From Flavobacterium sp. 9 (GTDB taxonomy: Bacteria > Bacteroidota > Bacteroidia > Flavobacteriales > Flavobacteriaceae), in assembly GCF_002754195.1 (NCBI RefSeq), contig NZ_PEEU01000001.1, positions 4,712,001 to 4,776,000 on the forward strand: a stretch of 64,000 bases of DNA, in the 5' to 3' direction. The translations under genes and the position numbers were made by a program. The first letter of the stretch is position 1. Each line of letters starts with the position of its first letter. Positions 35,584-46,790 of the stretch are shown piece after piece. Below the pieces are notes generated by a model that saw only the letters and a program-made list of their open reading frames with translations, made no database searches and was not told the DNA's origin.

Positions 35584-35778
35584 AACTCCAAATTCCAATT
35601 TGGGAGGAATTATAAAATCCGAAATGACATTAAATTGTTATTTCGGATTTTTTTTGCATGATCTGAAGTTTTTGGAATTTGGAATTTATGTCGAAGCTTC
35701 GGGGTTGGAATTTGAAAAAATGAAGATTTTTTCGATTTTATTTTTAAAAGAGGCTAATTTTTGGAATTTGGGATTTAT
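35584..35778. repeat. TTGGAATTTGG repeat words, two direct and one inverted
   Basis: TTTTGGAATTTGGAATTTAT (35670-35689) recurs at 35759-35778 with one change, and CCAAATTCCAA (about 35587-35597) is the reverse complement of the core. Confidence 0.55.
35616..35655 (+). terminator. Terminator after the M16 peptidase
   Basis: AATCCGAAATGACA (35616-35629) pairs with TGTTATTTCGGATT (35636-35649) with one mismatch, followed by a T-run. Confidence 0.85.
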
Positions 35779-35858
35779 TTTTTGCTTTTTCAGACAATTG
35801 TGTTGATAACTTAAGTGCTTTAAATGGTATTTTAACTGATATATAATTTGCGTTTTTA

Positions 35859-35866
35859 TATATTTG
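35859..35866 (+). promoter_or_regulatory. -7 element TATATTTG before gyrB
   Basis: Perfect TAnnTTTG match, 39 nt before the ATG at 35905. Confidence 0.55.
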
Positions 35867-35874
35867 CGTGTTAG

Positions 35875-37845
<1,971 letters not shown>

Positions 37846-37859
37846 TAAAATTTAACACT

Positions 37860-37906
37860 ACAATTCGTTTAATTGTTTAAATTTACTAAACAATTAAACG
37901 AATTGT
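37860..37906. repeat. Perfect 20-bp inverted repeat of the AATTGTTTAA family
   Basis: 37860-37879 and 37887-37906 are exact complements with a 7-nt loop. The sequence may end gyrB transcription, but the composition (GTTTAATTGTTTA) is that of a family also seen at 45605, 46040 and 56853-56988. Confidence 0.8.
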
Positions 37907-37950
37907 TTATTTATAAAATAAGCAAATTAATAACCGATAAAGTATAAAAT

Positions 37951-38886
37951 ATGAAAGTTACCATTGTAGGAGCAGGAAATGTTGGAGCTACATGTGCAGA
38001 TGTTATTTCTTATAGAGGAATTGCAAGCGAAGTAGTGTTGTTGGATATTAAAGAAGGTTTTGCCGAAGGTAAAGCATTGGATATTATGCAATGTGCTACA
38101 AATACAGGTTTTAATACCAAAGTATCTGGAGTAACCAACGATTATTCTAAAACCGCCGGAAGTGATGTAGTGGTTATTACATCAGGGATTCCGAGAAAAC
38201 CAGGAATGACTCGTGAAGAATTAATTGGTATAAATGCAGGAATTGTAAAAACAGTTGCTGAAAACGTATTGAAACATTCTCCGAATACTATAATAGTTGT
38301 AGTTTCTAATCCAATGGATACTATGACCTATTTAGCTTTAAAATCAACCGGATTACCAAAAAACAGAATTATTGGTATGGGAGGAGCGTTAGATAGTTCA
38401 CGTTTTAGAACTTATCTTTCATTAGCTCTTGATAAACCTGCAAATGATATCTCTGCAATGGTTATTGGCGGACATGGTGATACAACTATGATTCCTTTAA
38501 CACGTTTGGCATCTTATAACGGAATTCCGGTAACAGAATTCTTATCTGAAGAAGCTTTGCAAAAGGTAGCTGCTGATACAATGGTTGGAGGAGCAACTCT
38601 TACAGGTCTTTTAGGGACGTCTGCCTGGTATGCGCCAGGAGCTTCTGTTGCTTATTTAGTTGACAGTATCTTAAACGATCAAAAGAAAATGATTGCTTGT
38701 TCTGTTTTCGTAGAAGGAGAGTATGGGCAAAATGATATATGTATAGGAGTGCCTTGTATAATAGGTAAAAACGGAGTAGAAGAAATTTTAGACATCAAAT
38801 TAAACGAGCAGGAAAAGGCTTTATTTGCTAAAAGTGCAGATGCAGTTCGTGGAATGAATGATGCCCTAAAGTCGATTTTAGTATAA
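37951..38886 (+). CDS. mdh: Malate dehydrogenase (LDH-like type)
   Basis: 311 residues. The NAD-binding loop VGAGNVGATCADVI opens the protein; substrate arginines lie in GIPRKPGMTREEL and the segment with SSRFRTYL, and the catalytic His in IGGHGDTTMIPL. The Arg in the mobile loop (PRKPGMTR) fits malate, not lactate, specificity. It interconverts malate and oxaloacetate in the citric acid cycle. It is transcribed as a single gene between the palindrome after gyrB and its own terminator. Confidence 0.96.
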   Translation: MKVTIVGAGNVGATCADVISYRGIASEVVLLDIKEGFAEGKALDIMQCATNTGFNTKVSGVTNDYSKTAGSDVVVITSGIPRKPGMTREELIGINAGIVKTVAENVLKHSPNTIIVVVSNPMDTMTYLALKSTGLPKNRIIGMGGALDSSRFRTYLSLALDKPANDISAMVIGGHGDTTMIPLTRLASYNGIPVTEFLSEEALQKVAADTMVGGATLTGLLGTSAWYAPGASVAYLVDSILNDQKKMIACSVFVEGEYGQNDICIGVPCIIGKNGVEEILDIKLNEQEKALFAKSADAVRGMNDALKSILV

Positions 38887-38907
38887 CGATTTTCGAAAAA
38901 AAAGGAG

Positions 38908-38935
38908 AAGACTGCACTTTTGCAGTCTTTTTTTT
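38908..38935 (+). terminator. Terminator after mdh
   Basis: AAGACTGCA and TGCAGTCTT form a 9-bp stem with loop CTTT, then eight or more T. Confidence 0.9.
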
Positions 38936-38955
38936 AAGATTAATTAATAAATAAA

Positions 38956-38986
38956 TTGGTTAATGTTTTCGTTAATTATATATTTG
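38956..38986 (+). promoter_or_regulatory. Full Bacteroidetes-type promoter for secDF
   Basis: TTG at 38956-38958, 20 nt spacer, TATATTTG at 38979-38986: both consensus parts at the right distance. This is the best promoter match in the window and gives a leader of about 120 nt. Confidence 0.65.
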
Positions 38987-39114
38987 CTCGGTTTAAAAAA
39001 AATGTTGTAATTCGTGATCTCGATTTTTTAGTTTTAAAAACTCATGTCAGGGCTTATTTTATGGGACTTTAAAACAAAAAACAAACAATAAAACATAATT
39101 AATTTTTAGTAATA

Positions 39115-42087
39115 ATGCAGAATAAAGGACTTATTAAATTTTTCGCAATTCTATTTGCATTGGTAAGTATTTACCAACTTTCGTTCACTTTTGTGGCAAA
39201 CAGTGTCAAAAGTGAGGCTAAAGCTTTTGCAGGAGACAATCCTGATAAAGAGCTAAAATATTTAGATTCTATCGGTAAAGTAAAAGTTTACAATCTTGGT
39301 TTCACAGATTTTACTTATAATGAAGTAAAAAACAAACAACTAAACAAAGGTCTTGACTTAGAAGGAGGAATCAACGTGATTCTTCAAATTTCTATTAAAG
39401 ACGTTTTAAAAGGATTAGCAAACAATTCTAAAAATCCGGTATTTAATAAATCATTAGCTGATGCAAGTGCAAATTTAGAAGGAAACAAAACCTATTTAAA
39501 TAAGTTTTTTGAAGCTTTTGAAGCAAATTCAAATGGAACTACAAAATTAGCTTCACCAGATATTTTTGCAAACAGAGGTTTACAAGGAGACGGTGGAATT
39601 GACTTTCAAATGTCAGATTCACAAGTTCAAAAAGTAATCAAAAGAAAAGTTGATGAGTCTGTTGAAAGTGCTTACAAAGTATTAAGAGAGCGTATCGACA
39701 AATTTGGTGTTACACAACCAAACATCCAAAAATTAGGAGAAACAGGAAGAATCTTAGTTGAACTTCCAGGTGCTAAGGATGTTGATAGAATTAAAAAATT
39801 ATTAGGTGGAAAAGCTCAATTAGAGTTTTGGGAAACTTATAAAATTGAAGAAGTTGGAAACTTTTTAGTTGCTGCAAACGAAGCGCTTAAAAAGACTGAA
39901 ATCAAAAAAACAGAAACTAAAACTGTTGCTAAAGATTCATTGAATGCTTTATTAACTGATGCTAAAGATTCTGTTGATACTAAAAAAGGAAACAATCCAT
40001 TATTTGACAAAATGCTTGGTCAAGGTGGTGGACCAGTTCTAGGTTACTTCGCTCCAAAAGATACTGCAGTTATCAATGGATATTTAAAAAGACAAGATAT
40101 TAGAATCTTATTAGCAGCTGACCAACACAATGCAAAATTTGTTTGGAGTAAACCAACTACTATTAAAGATGCTAAACAAAAAGATATTGAAGCAGTAGAA
40201 TTATACGCTTTAAAAGGAAACAGAGATAATACTCCTGCAATGGCTGGTGGTGTTGTAACTGATGCAAAAGATACTTTTGACCAATTAGGAAAACCAGCTG
40301 TTTCTATGCAAATGAACAGCCAGGGAGCTAAAATCTGGGAAGAATTAACTGGAAGAGCTTTTTCTCAGAAAAGTTATATCGCTATTGTTCTTGATAACGT
40401 AGTTTACTCTGCTCCTGGAGTAACTAGTGGACCAATTGCTGGTGGAAGATCTGAAATTACAGGATCTTTTGATGTTGCTGAAACTAAAGATTTAGCTAAC
40501 ATTTTGAATGCAGGTAAATTACCGGCTTCTGCAGATATTATTCAATCAACAGTTGTAGGGCCATCTTTAGGTCAGGCTGCAATTGATGCTGGAACAATTT
40601 CATCTGTATTAGGATTTTTATTAGTTTGTTTATGGATGGTATTCTATTATGGTAAAGCTGGTTGGTATGCTAACCTTGCATTATTATTGAACTTACTTTT
40701 CTTGTTTGGAATTATGGCAAGTTTTGGTTTTGTATTAACATTACCAGGTATTGCAGGTATCGTATTAACATTAGGTACGGCGGTAGATGCTAACATCATT
40801 ATATTTGAAAGAGCAAAAGAGGAATTACGTGAAGGTAAATCTTTATCTGAAGCAGTTGTAGCGTCTTACGGATGGCACGGAGCAATGCGTTCTATTATTG
40901 ATGCAAACGTTACTCACGTTTTAACTGGAGCTATCTTGTTTATTTTTGGAACAGGACCAATTAAAGGTTTTGCCTTAACATTACTTATTGGTATCGTAAC
41001 TTCATTGTTTACATCAATCTTTATCGCTAGAATTTTCATCGATAGAAATATTGCTGGAAAAGGAGATTTAACTTTCTCTACAAACATTACTAAAAACTGG
41101 TTTACTAATTTCCACTTTGACTTTATTAAAATCAAAAAATTCACATATATCTTCTCTTCTATTGTAGTTGTAGTAAGTTTAGTTTCTATCTTCTTTGTTA
41201 ACGGATTGGATGAAGGTGTTGATTTTGTTGGAGGAAGAACATTTCAGGTTAAATTTGAAAAACCAATCGATGCTACTGTAGTATCAGATGAATTATCTGC
41301 TGCTTTTGGAACTCCGGTTGAAGCTAAAATTTTAGGTGATGATGATCAGTTGAAAATCACAACTAAATATAAAATTAAAGAAGACGGTGTTGCTGTTGAC
41401 GAAGAAGTGAATAAAAAATTATATGATGCATTGGCGAAATATTTCCCTAATGTTACTTATGAGAAATTCACTAACACTTTTGATGGTAAAAAAGTTGGAG
41501 TATTACAATCTTCTAAAGTTGGAGCTTCTATCTCTGAAGATATTAAAACTAACTCATACTGGGCAGTTCTTGGTGCGATGGCAGTTATTTTCTTGTACTT
41601 AATGATCTCTTTCCGTAAATGGCAATATTCATTAGGTGCGATTGCAGCTGTTGCGCATGACGTAATCTTTGTATTAGGAATCTACTCTTTATGTTATAAA
41701 TTCATGCCTTTCCACATGGAAATGGATCAGCACTTTATCGCTGCAATCCTTACCGTAATTGGTTACTCTATGAATGATACTGTAATTGTATTTGACAGAA
41801 TTAGAGAGTTTATCATTGGAAACCGTAAAGGAAGTTTTGAAGATATCGTAAACGCTTCTATTAATACTACATTATCTAGAACGTTGAATACGTCATTAAT
41901 GATGATTATTGTATTATTGACAATGTTTATCTTTGGCGGAGAATCTATTAGAGGATTTATCTTTGCAATGTTAATTGGTATTGTTGTAGGTACTTATTCT
42001 TCATTATTTATCGCTACACCAGTATTGGTTGATACGATTTCTAAAGATGATAAGCATACGATCGAAGACAAACATAATGCAGCATAA
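39115..42087 (+). CDS. secDF: Fused protein translocase SecDF
   Basis: 990 residues combining SecD and SecF, a common arrangement in Bacteroidetes. SecD part: one N-terminal TM, GLDLEGGINVILQI, the periplasmic P1 domain with VLRERIDKFGVTQPNIQ and LVELPGA, then the TM block with GTAVDANIIIFERAKEELREG. SecF part from about residue 670: DFVGGRTFQVKF, and later TVIGYSMNDTVIVFDRIREF. The Asp residues in the TM4 motifs used for proton-driven pulling are present in both halves. It works with SecYEG to complete protein export at the inner membrane. Strong promoter upstream, terminator directly after. Confidence 0.97.
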   Translation: MQNKGLIKFFAILFALVSIYQLSFTFVANSVKSEAKAFAGDNPDKELKYLDSIGKVKVYNLGFTDFTYNEVKNKQLNKGLDLEGGINVILQISIKDVLKGLANNSKNPVFNKSLADASANLEGNKTYLNKFFEAFEANSNGTTKLASPDIFANRGLQGDGGIDFQMSDSQVQKVIKRKVDESVESAYKVLRERIDKFGVTQPNIQKLGETGRILVELPGAKDVDRIKKLLGGKAQLEFWETYKIEEVGNFLVAANEALKKTEIKKTETKTVAKDSLNALLTDAKDSVDTKKGNNPLFDKMLGQGGGPVLGYFAPKDTAVINGYLKRQDIRILLAADQHNAKFVWSKPTTIKDAKQKDIEAVELYALKGNRDNTPAMAGGVVTDAKDTFDQLGKPAVSMQMNSQGAKIWEELTGRAFSQKSYIAIVLDNVVYSAPGVTSGPIAGGRSEITGSFDVAETKDLANILNAGKLPASADIIQSTVVGPSLGQAAIDAGTISSVLGFLLVCLWMVFYYGKAGWYANLALLLNLLFLFGIMASFGFVLTLPGIAGIVLTLGTAVDANIIIFERAKEELREGKSLSEAVVASYGWHGAMRSIIDANVTHVLTGAILFIFGTGPIKGFALTLLIGIVTSLFTSIFIARIFIDRNIAGKGDLTFSTNITKNWFTNFHFDFIKIKKFTYIFSSIVVVVSLVSIFFVNGLDEGVDFVGGRTFQVKFEKPIDATVVSDELSAAFGTPVEAKILGDDDQLKITTKYKIKEDGVAVDEEVNKKLYDALAKYFPNVTYEKFTNTFDGKKVGVLQSSKVGASISEDIKTNSYWAVLGAMAVIFLYLMISFRKWQYSLGAIAAVAHDVIFVLGIYSLCYKFMPFHMEMDQHFIAAILTVIGYSMNDTVIVFDRIREFIIGNRKGSFEDIVNASINTTLSRTLNTSLMMIIVLLTMFIFGGESIRGFIFAMLIGIVVGTYSSLFIATPVLVDTISKDDKHTIEDKHNAA

Positions 42088-42108
42088 TTAACTGCTTAAA
42101 TTATATAA

Positions 42109-42140
42109 AAAAGATCCAGTGAAAGCTGGATCTTTTTTTT
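42109..42140 (+). terminator. Terminator after secDF
   Basis: AAGATCCAG (42111-42119) and CTGGATCTT (42126-42134), loop TGAAAG, then a T-run. A false ATG at 42119 lies in this hairpin. Confidence 0.9.
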
Positions 42141-42172
42141 GTGCTATATTTAAAGAGTTTAAGTGCTTATTT

Positions 42173-42787
42173 ATGATTAGAAAATTACTATTTGTTATAA
42201 TGTTTCTTCTTTGTGCATTCGTGGCTTTTGCGCAGGTTAAAAAAGAAAATTTTGCGATTGGTTTTAATTATGGTATTGGTAGTGAATTTCCTAATAGAAA
42301 TTATACTTTCGCGAACCAATTTTACAAACTTCAATTGTATTATAGATTAAAAGAAACAAAACATTTTCAGTTTGAAATACTAATCCAGCCCGAAGTTAAT
42401 TTTGCAACACACCAATTGCTTAATCTTTATTTTGTAAAGCCTGAAACGCCTGATTATATTCATAAAAGAGAAGAATATACAAAGTTGAAAGACATTCATG
42501 AATACGTTTTAAATCTTGGCTTTTTAATTAGAAAGCCAATTGGTAAAATATTTTCGGTTTATGCTTTAGGAAGCATTGGACCAATGATTACTGATACAGA
42601 AACAGAACGTATGACTAATGGTTTTGCTTTTGCCGATGTTTTTGCACTTGGAATTTCAGCACAAGTAAATCAATTTAGGTTTGATGTTCGTCCAAGTGTA
42701 CGGCATGTTTCCAATGCGGGACTAAATAGTGAAAATGCAGGTTATAATACCAAAAATATTGAAATTGGTATTTCGTATTGTTTATAA
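42173..42787 (+). CDS. PagL-like lipid A deacylase/acyloxyacyl hydrolase family outer-membrane protein
   Basis: 204 residues from 42173. The signal peptide is MIRKLLFVIMFLLCAFVAFAQ and the rest shows the alternating pattern of an eight-stranded barrel. Near the C-terminus RPSVRHVSNAGLNSENAGYN matches the active-site order of PagL lipid A 3-O-deacylases (His-x-Ser then Asn-Ala), and GISYCL ends the last strand. The catalytic Glu expected about 12 residues after the Ser is not unambiguous; E at the NIEIG strand is a candidate. Activity on lipid A is therefore inference. The upstream ATG at 42119 lies in the secDF terminator and is rejected. It converges on lgt with a shared terminator. Confidence 0.7.
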   Translation: MIRKLLFVIMFLLCAFVAFAQVKKENFAIGFNYGIGSEFPNRNYTFANQFYKLQLYYRLKETKHFQFEILIQPEVNFATHQLLNLYFVKPETPDYIHKREEYTKLKDIHEYVLNLGFLIRKPIGKIFSVYALGSIGPMITDTETERMTNGFAFADVFALGISAQVNQFRFDVRPSVRHVSNAGLNSENAGYNTKNIEIGISYCL

Positions 42788-42790
42788 AGA

Positions 42791-42826
42791 AAAACGCCCA
42801 ATACAGTAAAGTATTAGGCGTTTTTT
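42791..42826. terminator. Bidirectional terminator between the PagL-like gene and lgt
   Basis: Arms with AAAACGCC and GGCGTTTT outside and AATAC with GTATT inside. There are A's before and T's after, so it can serve both converging genes. Confidence 0.85.
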
Positions 42827-42843
42827 ATATTGTAAAAAATCTT

Positions 42844-43776
42844 TTAAGATTCTGCTAAAGGATTTCTTTGTGCTCTGATAATGAAGAAAAGTCCGATAAT
42901 GATAAACGGAATACTTAACCATTGTCCTGTTGAGAAAATGCCTAATTCTTCTTCGATTCCGCCTTGACTTTCTTTTACAAATTCTACGACAAAACGTACC
43001 GCAAATAATAGAACTAAAAACAATCCGAATAAATATCCTGATTTAAGTCTTGCATTTGTTTTCCAATATAAGAAGTATAAAGTTGCGAATACAAAAATGT
43101 AGCAAATTCCTTCGTACAGTTGTGTTGGATGTTTTGCAGGAACCTGAGCTAATAAATCAGCAAATTTAGGATCTGTTACAATTGCAGTATATGCATCTTT
43201 TGGATTAGCGATTTGAGTTTTTTCTACGGCATCGGCTTTGCTAAATGTATCGTGTAAAAAACGAATTCCAAATGCAGATTTAGTTTCGTGTCCAATGATT
43301 TCTGAATTGAAAAAATTCCCTAAACGAACAAAAATAGCGCCACTTGCTACCGGAATAACAACACGGTCTAAAATCCATAATAAAGGACGTTTCAAGATTT
43401 TTTTGCTATAATAATACATCGCAACAATGATTGCGATTGCAGCACCATGACTTGCTAAACCTTGAAAACCTGTAAACTCAAATTTAGGTTCGAATTTTAC
43501 CGGTAAAAAGATTTCTAATAAATGATTTCTGAAATATTCCCAGTCATAAAAGAAAACATGTCCTAAACGAGCACCAATTAAAGTTGCTAAAACAGTCCAA
43601 ACAAATAGAGAATCTAATTTTTCTAATGATTCGTTTTCGCGTTCAAAGATTTTTTTCATTATGAACCATCCTAAGCCAAAAGCAATTACGAACATTAAGC
43701 TGTAATAACGAATCATAAAAAATCCTAAATCGATTCCTTCTGAAGGATTCCAAACGATGTTTAAGGCGTGTTTCAT
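42844..43776 (-). CDS. lgt: Prolipoprotein diacylglyceryl transferase
   Basis: 310 residues with seven predicted membrane segments. Family motifs are GARLGHVFFYDWEYF, the short GFQGLASHGAAIAI (the catalytic H-G-A region), RLGNFFNSEIIG (Arg-Gly-Asn-Phe signature) and HPTQLYEG. A 50-residue insertion (about 190-225) between the signature and HPTQLYE is usual for Bacteroidetes. It transfers diacylglycerol from phosphatidylglycerol to the lipobox Cys of prolipoproteins at the inner membrane. Here such substrates include the candidate immunity protein and the 55600 lipoprotein. It is downstream of yidD and cysS and has its own -7 element. Confidence 0.96.
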   Translation of the reverse strand: MKHALNIVWNPSEGIDLGFFMIRYYSLMFVIAFGLGWFIMKKIFERENESLEKLDSLFVWTVLATLIGARLGHVFFYDWEYFRNHLLEIFLPVKFEPKFEFTGFQGLASHGAAIAIIVAMYYYSKKILKRPLLWILDRVVIPVASGAIFVRLGNFFNSEIIGHETKSAFGIRFLHDTFSKADAVEKTQIANPKDAYTAIVTDPKFADLLAQVPAKHPTQLYEGICYIFVFATLYFLYWKTNARLKSGYLFGLFLVLLFAVRFVVEFVKESQGGIEEELGIFSTGQWLSIPFIIIGLFFIIRAQRNPLAES

Positions 43777-43801
43777 ATAGTATTGTGTTTTTTATTGGTT
43801 G

Positions 43802-43809
43802 CAAAAATA
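43802..43809 (-). promoter_or_regulatory. -7 element TATTTTTG for lgt
   Basis: On the minus strand it reads TATTTTTG, a TAnnTTTG match, 26 nt before the lgt ATG. It lies in the gap after yidD, so lgt can be transcribed separately. Confidence 0.4.
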
Positions 43810-43842
43810 AATGTTTAAAATAGAGATGATCTTTATGAAAAG

Positions 43843-44082
43843 TTAATGTTTGTGTGAACATTTCTTTTCAGGAACAGGATCATAACCGGTTCTTCCCCAA
43901 GGATGACAACTCAAAATGCGTTTCATTCCCAAATAACCTCCATAAAATAATCCATGTTTTTGCAAGGCTTCAATCATATAGCTCGAACACGTTGGTTCGA
44001 ATCTGCATGACGCTGGTGTAAATGGCGAAATTGCAGTTTGATAGAAGCGCACTAATAAAACAAATGGAGTAATTACTTTCAT
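43843..44082 (-). CDS. yidD: Membrane protein insertion efficiency factor YidD
   Basis: 79 residues, the family size. Motifs in order: [54 protein letters not shown] and GYDPVPE. The three conserved cysteines and the RxxPCHPxxxxGxDPVP signature are all there. YidD is a small amphipathic protein at the inner membrane assisting YidC-dependent insertion. It lies 22 bp after cysS on the same strand. Confidence 0.95.
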   Translation of the reverse strand: MKVITPFVLLVRFYQTAISPFTPASCRFEPTCSSYMIEALQKHGLFYGGYLGMKRILSCHPWGRTGYDPVPEKKCSHKH

Positions 44083-44104
44083 GATTTATTAGAAAATAAA
44101 TGGA

Positions 44105-45583
44105 TTATATAGAAAAGCTTGTGCCTTCTTTTCCGTCTTTCAACTGAATACCTAAGGCAATCAACTGATCGCGAATTTGGTCAGAAAGTGCAAAGTTTTT
44201 ATCTGCTCTGGCTTGATTTCTCATTCCGATAAGCATGTTTACTACACCTTCTAACTTATCATTATTGCTATCAGCGGCTTTCTCATCGCTTAAACCTAAA
44301 ACATCAAAAACAAAAGCATTGATTGCTTCTGTAAAAGTTTTTAGATCTTCTGCAGAGATAGTTTCTTTTCCTTCTTTTAATAAATTGACATAACGAACTG
44401 CCTCGAATAATTGTGCGATTAAAATTGGTGTATTAAAATCGTCATTCATGGCATCGTAGCACAATTGTTTCCAAGATGCAATATCTATTGAACTGGTTGC
44501 GCTTGCTGAAATACTTGGTAAAGCATCAACAGCTTCCATTAATCTTTTATAACCTTTTTCGGCAGCAACAATTGCATCATCAGAAAAATCAAGAATACTT
44601 CTGTAATGCGCTTGTAACATAAAGAAACGTGTTACAGAAGCCGAAAATGCTTTGCTTAATATATTGTTATCTCCGCTTAAAATCTCACCTGGTAAAATAT
44701 TATTTCCAGTAGATTTTGCCATTTTTTTACCATTTAAAGTAAGCATATTAGCATGCATCCAGTAATTTACCGGAGATTGACCTGTACAAGCTTCGTTTTG
44801 AGCAATTTCACATTCATGGTGAGGGAATTTTAAATCCATTCCGCCTCCGTGAATATCAAAATGATTTCCAAGATATTTGGTACTCATAGCAGTACATTCA
44901 AGATGCCAACCCGGAAAACCATCACTCCAAGGCGAAGGCCATCTCATGATATGTTGTGGTTCTGCTTTTTTCCAAAGTGCAAAATCCTGAGGATTTCTTT
45001 TATCAGATTGTCCATCAAGATCACGAGTATTTGCTAACATATCATCTATGTTTCGACCGCTTAAAATCCCGTAATTGTTGGTTTCGTTATATTTTACAAC
45101 ATCAAAATAAACAGATCCGTTGGCTACATAACCAATTCCTTTGTCGATAATTTTTTTGATGATTTCGATTTGCTCAATAATATGTCCCGTAGCAGTTGGC
45201 TCAATACTTGGCGGTAAAAAATTAAATGACTTCAAAATGTCATGAAAATCTACCGTATAGCGTTGTACAACTTCCATAGGTTCAAGTTGTTCCAAACGTG
45301 CTTTTTTGGCAATTTTATCTTCGCCTTCATCAACGTCATCTACAATATGACCAACGTCGGTAATATTTCGAACATAACGAACTTTATAATCAAGGTGTAA
45401 AAAATACCTGAATATTACATCAAAGGACATAAATGTTCTCACATTTCCCAAGTGTACATTGCTATAAACTGTAGGCCCACAAACATACATTCCAACATTT
45501 CCTTCATGAATAGGATTGAAACTTTCTTTTTCACCCGAAAGCGAATTGTATATTTTTAGCGGCTGTGTTGTATATAAAGGCAT
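44105..45583 (-). CDS. cysS: Cysteinyl-tRNA synthetase
   Basis: 492 residues. The class I HIGH motif appears as HLGNVRTF after [13 protein letters not shown], whose Cys is a zinc ligand. [10 protein letters not shown] and [13 protein letters not shown] give the other ligands, and KMSKS appears as KMAKSTGN. A typical DALR-like C-terminal helical domain ends with [19 protein letters not shown]. It charges tRNA-Cys in the cytosol. It is the second or third gene of a leftward group with folE and the four-helix-bundle gene upstream and yidD 22 bp downstream. Confidence 0.97.
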   Translation of the reverse strand: MPLYTTQPLKIYNSLSGEKESFNPIHEGNVGMYVCGPTVYSNVHLGNVRTFMSFDVIFRYFLHLDYKVRYVRNITDVGHIVDDVDEGEDKIAKKARLEQLEPMEVVQRYTVDFHDILKSFNFLPPSIEPTATGHIIEQIEIIKKIIDKGIGYVANGSVYFDVVKYNETNNYGILSGRNIDDMLANTRDLDGQSDKRNPQDFALWKKAEPQHIMRWPSPWSDGFPGWHLECTAMSTKYLGNHFDIHGGGMDLKFPHHECEIAQNEACTGQSPVNYWMHANMLTLNGKKMAKSTGNNILPGEILSGDNNILSKAFSASVTRFFMLQAHYRSILDFSDDAIVAAEKGYKRLMEAVDALPSISASATSSIDIASWKQLCYDAMNDDFNTPILIAQLFEAVRYVNLLKEGKETISAEDLKTFTEAINAFVFDVLGLSDEKAADSNNDKLEGVVNMLIGMRNQARADKNFALSDQIRDQLIALGIQLKDGKEGTSFSI

Positions 45584-45604
45584 ATTTTCTATTGCTGTTT
45601 AACC

Positions 45605-45630
45605 GTTTAATTGTTGATTTGTTTAATCGT
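45605..45630. repeat. GTTTAATTGTT repeat, left flank of the four-helix-bundle gene
   Basis: The 26-nt sequence starting GTTTAATTGTTGATTTG is matched at 24 of 26 positions by 46040-46065 in the same orientation. The two copies enclose the gene at 45651-46031. Confidence 0.7.
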
Positions 45631-45650
45631 GTAAACGTTTTTTGTTTTTT

Positions 45651-46031
45651 TTAATTTGCTGCGTATTGTTCTTTTGAAAGATAGTATTTTTTTAGACTAT
45701 TTATCTGATTGCAAATTTTTTCAATTTTCTCACGAGATTGTGTGTAATCAACATCAGATATATAATCTAAATCTTTTGAAATAATCAAATGATTTAAAGT
45801 TTCCATTGCTGATGAATACGAAATCGTTAAAAAATGAGCTTTATCTTTATTCGTATTTCTCGAAGTTCCCTCTGCAATATTTGTAGCAATTGAAGCAGAA
45901 CTTCTTTTTATTTGAGAAGTTAGTCCGAACAATTCATTTGTTGGAAATTTACTAGTTAATTTATAAATATCCAAAATAAACATTCTTGAGTTTTGCCAAA
46001 CCTCTAGCTTTTCAAACGAGAAAGTATACAT
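45651..46031 (-). CDS. Four-helix-bundle protein (23S rRNA intervening-sequence type)
   Basis: 126 residues from ATG 46031 (MYTFSFEKLEVWQNSR). Motifs are the usual ones: EKLEVWQNSR, IYKLTSKFPTNELFGLTSQI, RSSASIATNIAEGTSR and ISYSSAMETLNHLIIS. Proteins of this kind were first found in intervening sequences of 23S rRNA genes and form pentameric helical bundles; their function is not known. Here it is a free-standing gene between folE and cysS, flanked on both sides by direct repeats, which suggests it moved in. The longer start at 46097 would be read through the repeat and is rejected. Confidence 0.88.
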   Translation of the reverse strand: MYTFSFEKLEVWQNSRMFILDIYKLTSKFPTNELFGLTSQIKRSSASIATNIAEGTSRNTNKDKAHFLTISYSSAMETLNHLIISKDLDYISDVDYTQSREKIEKICNQINSLKKYYLSKEQYAAN

Positions 46032-46039
46032 GTATTTTG

Positions 46040-46118
46040 GTTTAATTGTTAATTTGTTTAACCGTAAATTGAGATTTGCAATGAAGCGATTAAACAAATT
46101 AACGATTTACCGATTAAA
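46040..46118. repeat. GTTTAATTGTT repeat, right flank, with an inverted second half
   Basis: 46040-46065 is a direct repeat of 45605-45630. The remainder (GATTAAACAAATTAACG, then GATTAAAC up to the folE stop) is the reverse complement of the same words. Confidence 0.65.
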
Positions 46119-46790
46119 CTAGAATTGCGTGTCTAATTTAATGTAATCTAAAAGCTCTCTTTTTGTTTGAGGATCTTTAAATTTTCCACCAAATTCAGAC
46201 GTTACAGTACTGCTTTCGATATCTTTGATTCCTCTTGAATTTACGCAAAGGTGTTTTGCATCAATAATACAAGCGACATCTTCAGTACCTAAAGCTTTTT
46301 GTAATTCCTGAACAATCTGCATTGTTAAACGCTCTTGAACCTGAGGTCTTTTAGCATAATATTCTACAATTCGGTTCATTTTAGATAAACCAATAACTCT
46401 TCCGCTAGAAATATAAGCAACGTGAGCTCTACCAATAATTGGCAGTAAATGGTGTTCGCAAGTAGAATAAACAGTAATGTTTTTCTCTACCAACATTTCA
46501 CCATATTTGTAGTTATTATCAAAAGTTGAAGCTTTTGGTTGTTTTGAAGGATTTAAACCACCAAAAATCTCCTTTACAAACATTTTGGCTACTCGGTTTG
46601 GAGTGCCTTTTATGCTATCATCTGTCAAATCCATTCCAAGTGTTTGGAGAATGTTTTCAACATCTTTTTTTATTTTTTCTATTTTTTCGTCATCACTTAA
46701 GTCAAAAGCATCCTGTCTTACAGGGTTTTTTGCGTTGCTGCTGAAATGATTGTCTCCTATTTCGTCTAAAAAATCTTCGTTATTTATCAT
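46119..46790 (-). CDS. folE: GTP cyclohydrolase I
   Basis: 223 residues. Zinc and catalytic signatures: STCEHHLLPIIGRAHVAYI (Cys and two His), GRVIGLSKMNRIVEYYAKRPQVQERL, and DAKHLCVNSRGI with the last ligand Cys. The N-terminal 45 residues are a polar extension of the kind seen in Bacteroidetes. The enzyme makes dihydroneopterin triphosphate from GTP, the first step to folate and, in many bacteria, to queuosine precursors. It is probably the first gene of the leftward unit that also holds cysS and yidD. Confidence 0.97.
   Translation of the reverse strand: MINNEDFLDEIGDNHFSSNAKNPVRQDAFDLSDDEKIEKIKKDVENILQTLGMDLTDDSIKGTPNRVAKMFVKEIFGGLNPSKQPKASTFDNNYKYGEMLVEKNITVYSTCEHHLLPIIGRAHVAYISSGRVIGLSKMNRIVEYYAKRPQVQERLTMQIVQELQKALGTEDVACIIDAKHLCVNSRGIKDIESSTVTSEFGGKFKDPQTKRELLDYIKLDTQF

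Noticed and set aside
35600..35806. 68-residue open frame before gyrB
   Set aside because: It runs through the M16 terminator and TTGGAATTTGG repeats, has no homology-like pattern and a composition of Phe/Leu/Ile from AT-rich DNA.
43981..44000. tRNA-like GGTTCGAATC word
   Set aside because: It lies inside yidD and no cloverleaf can be built around it.
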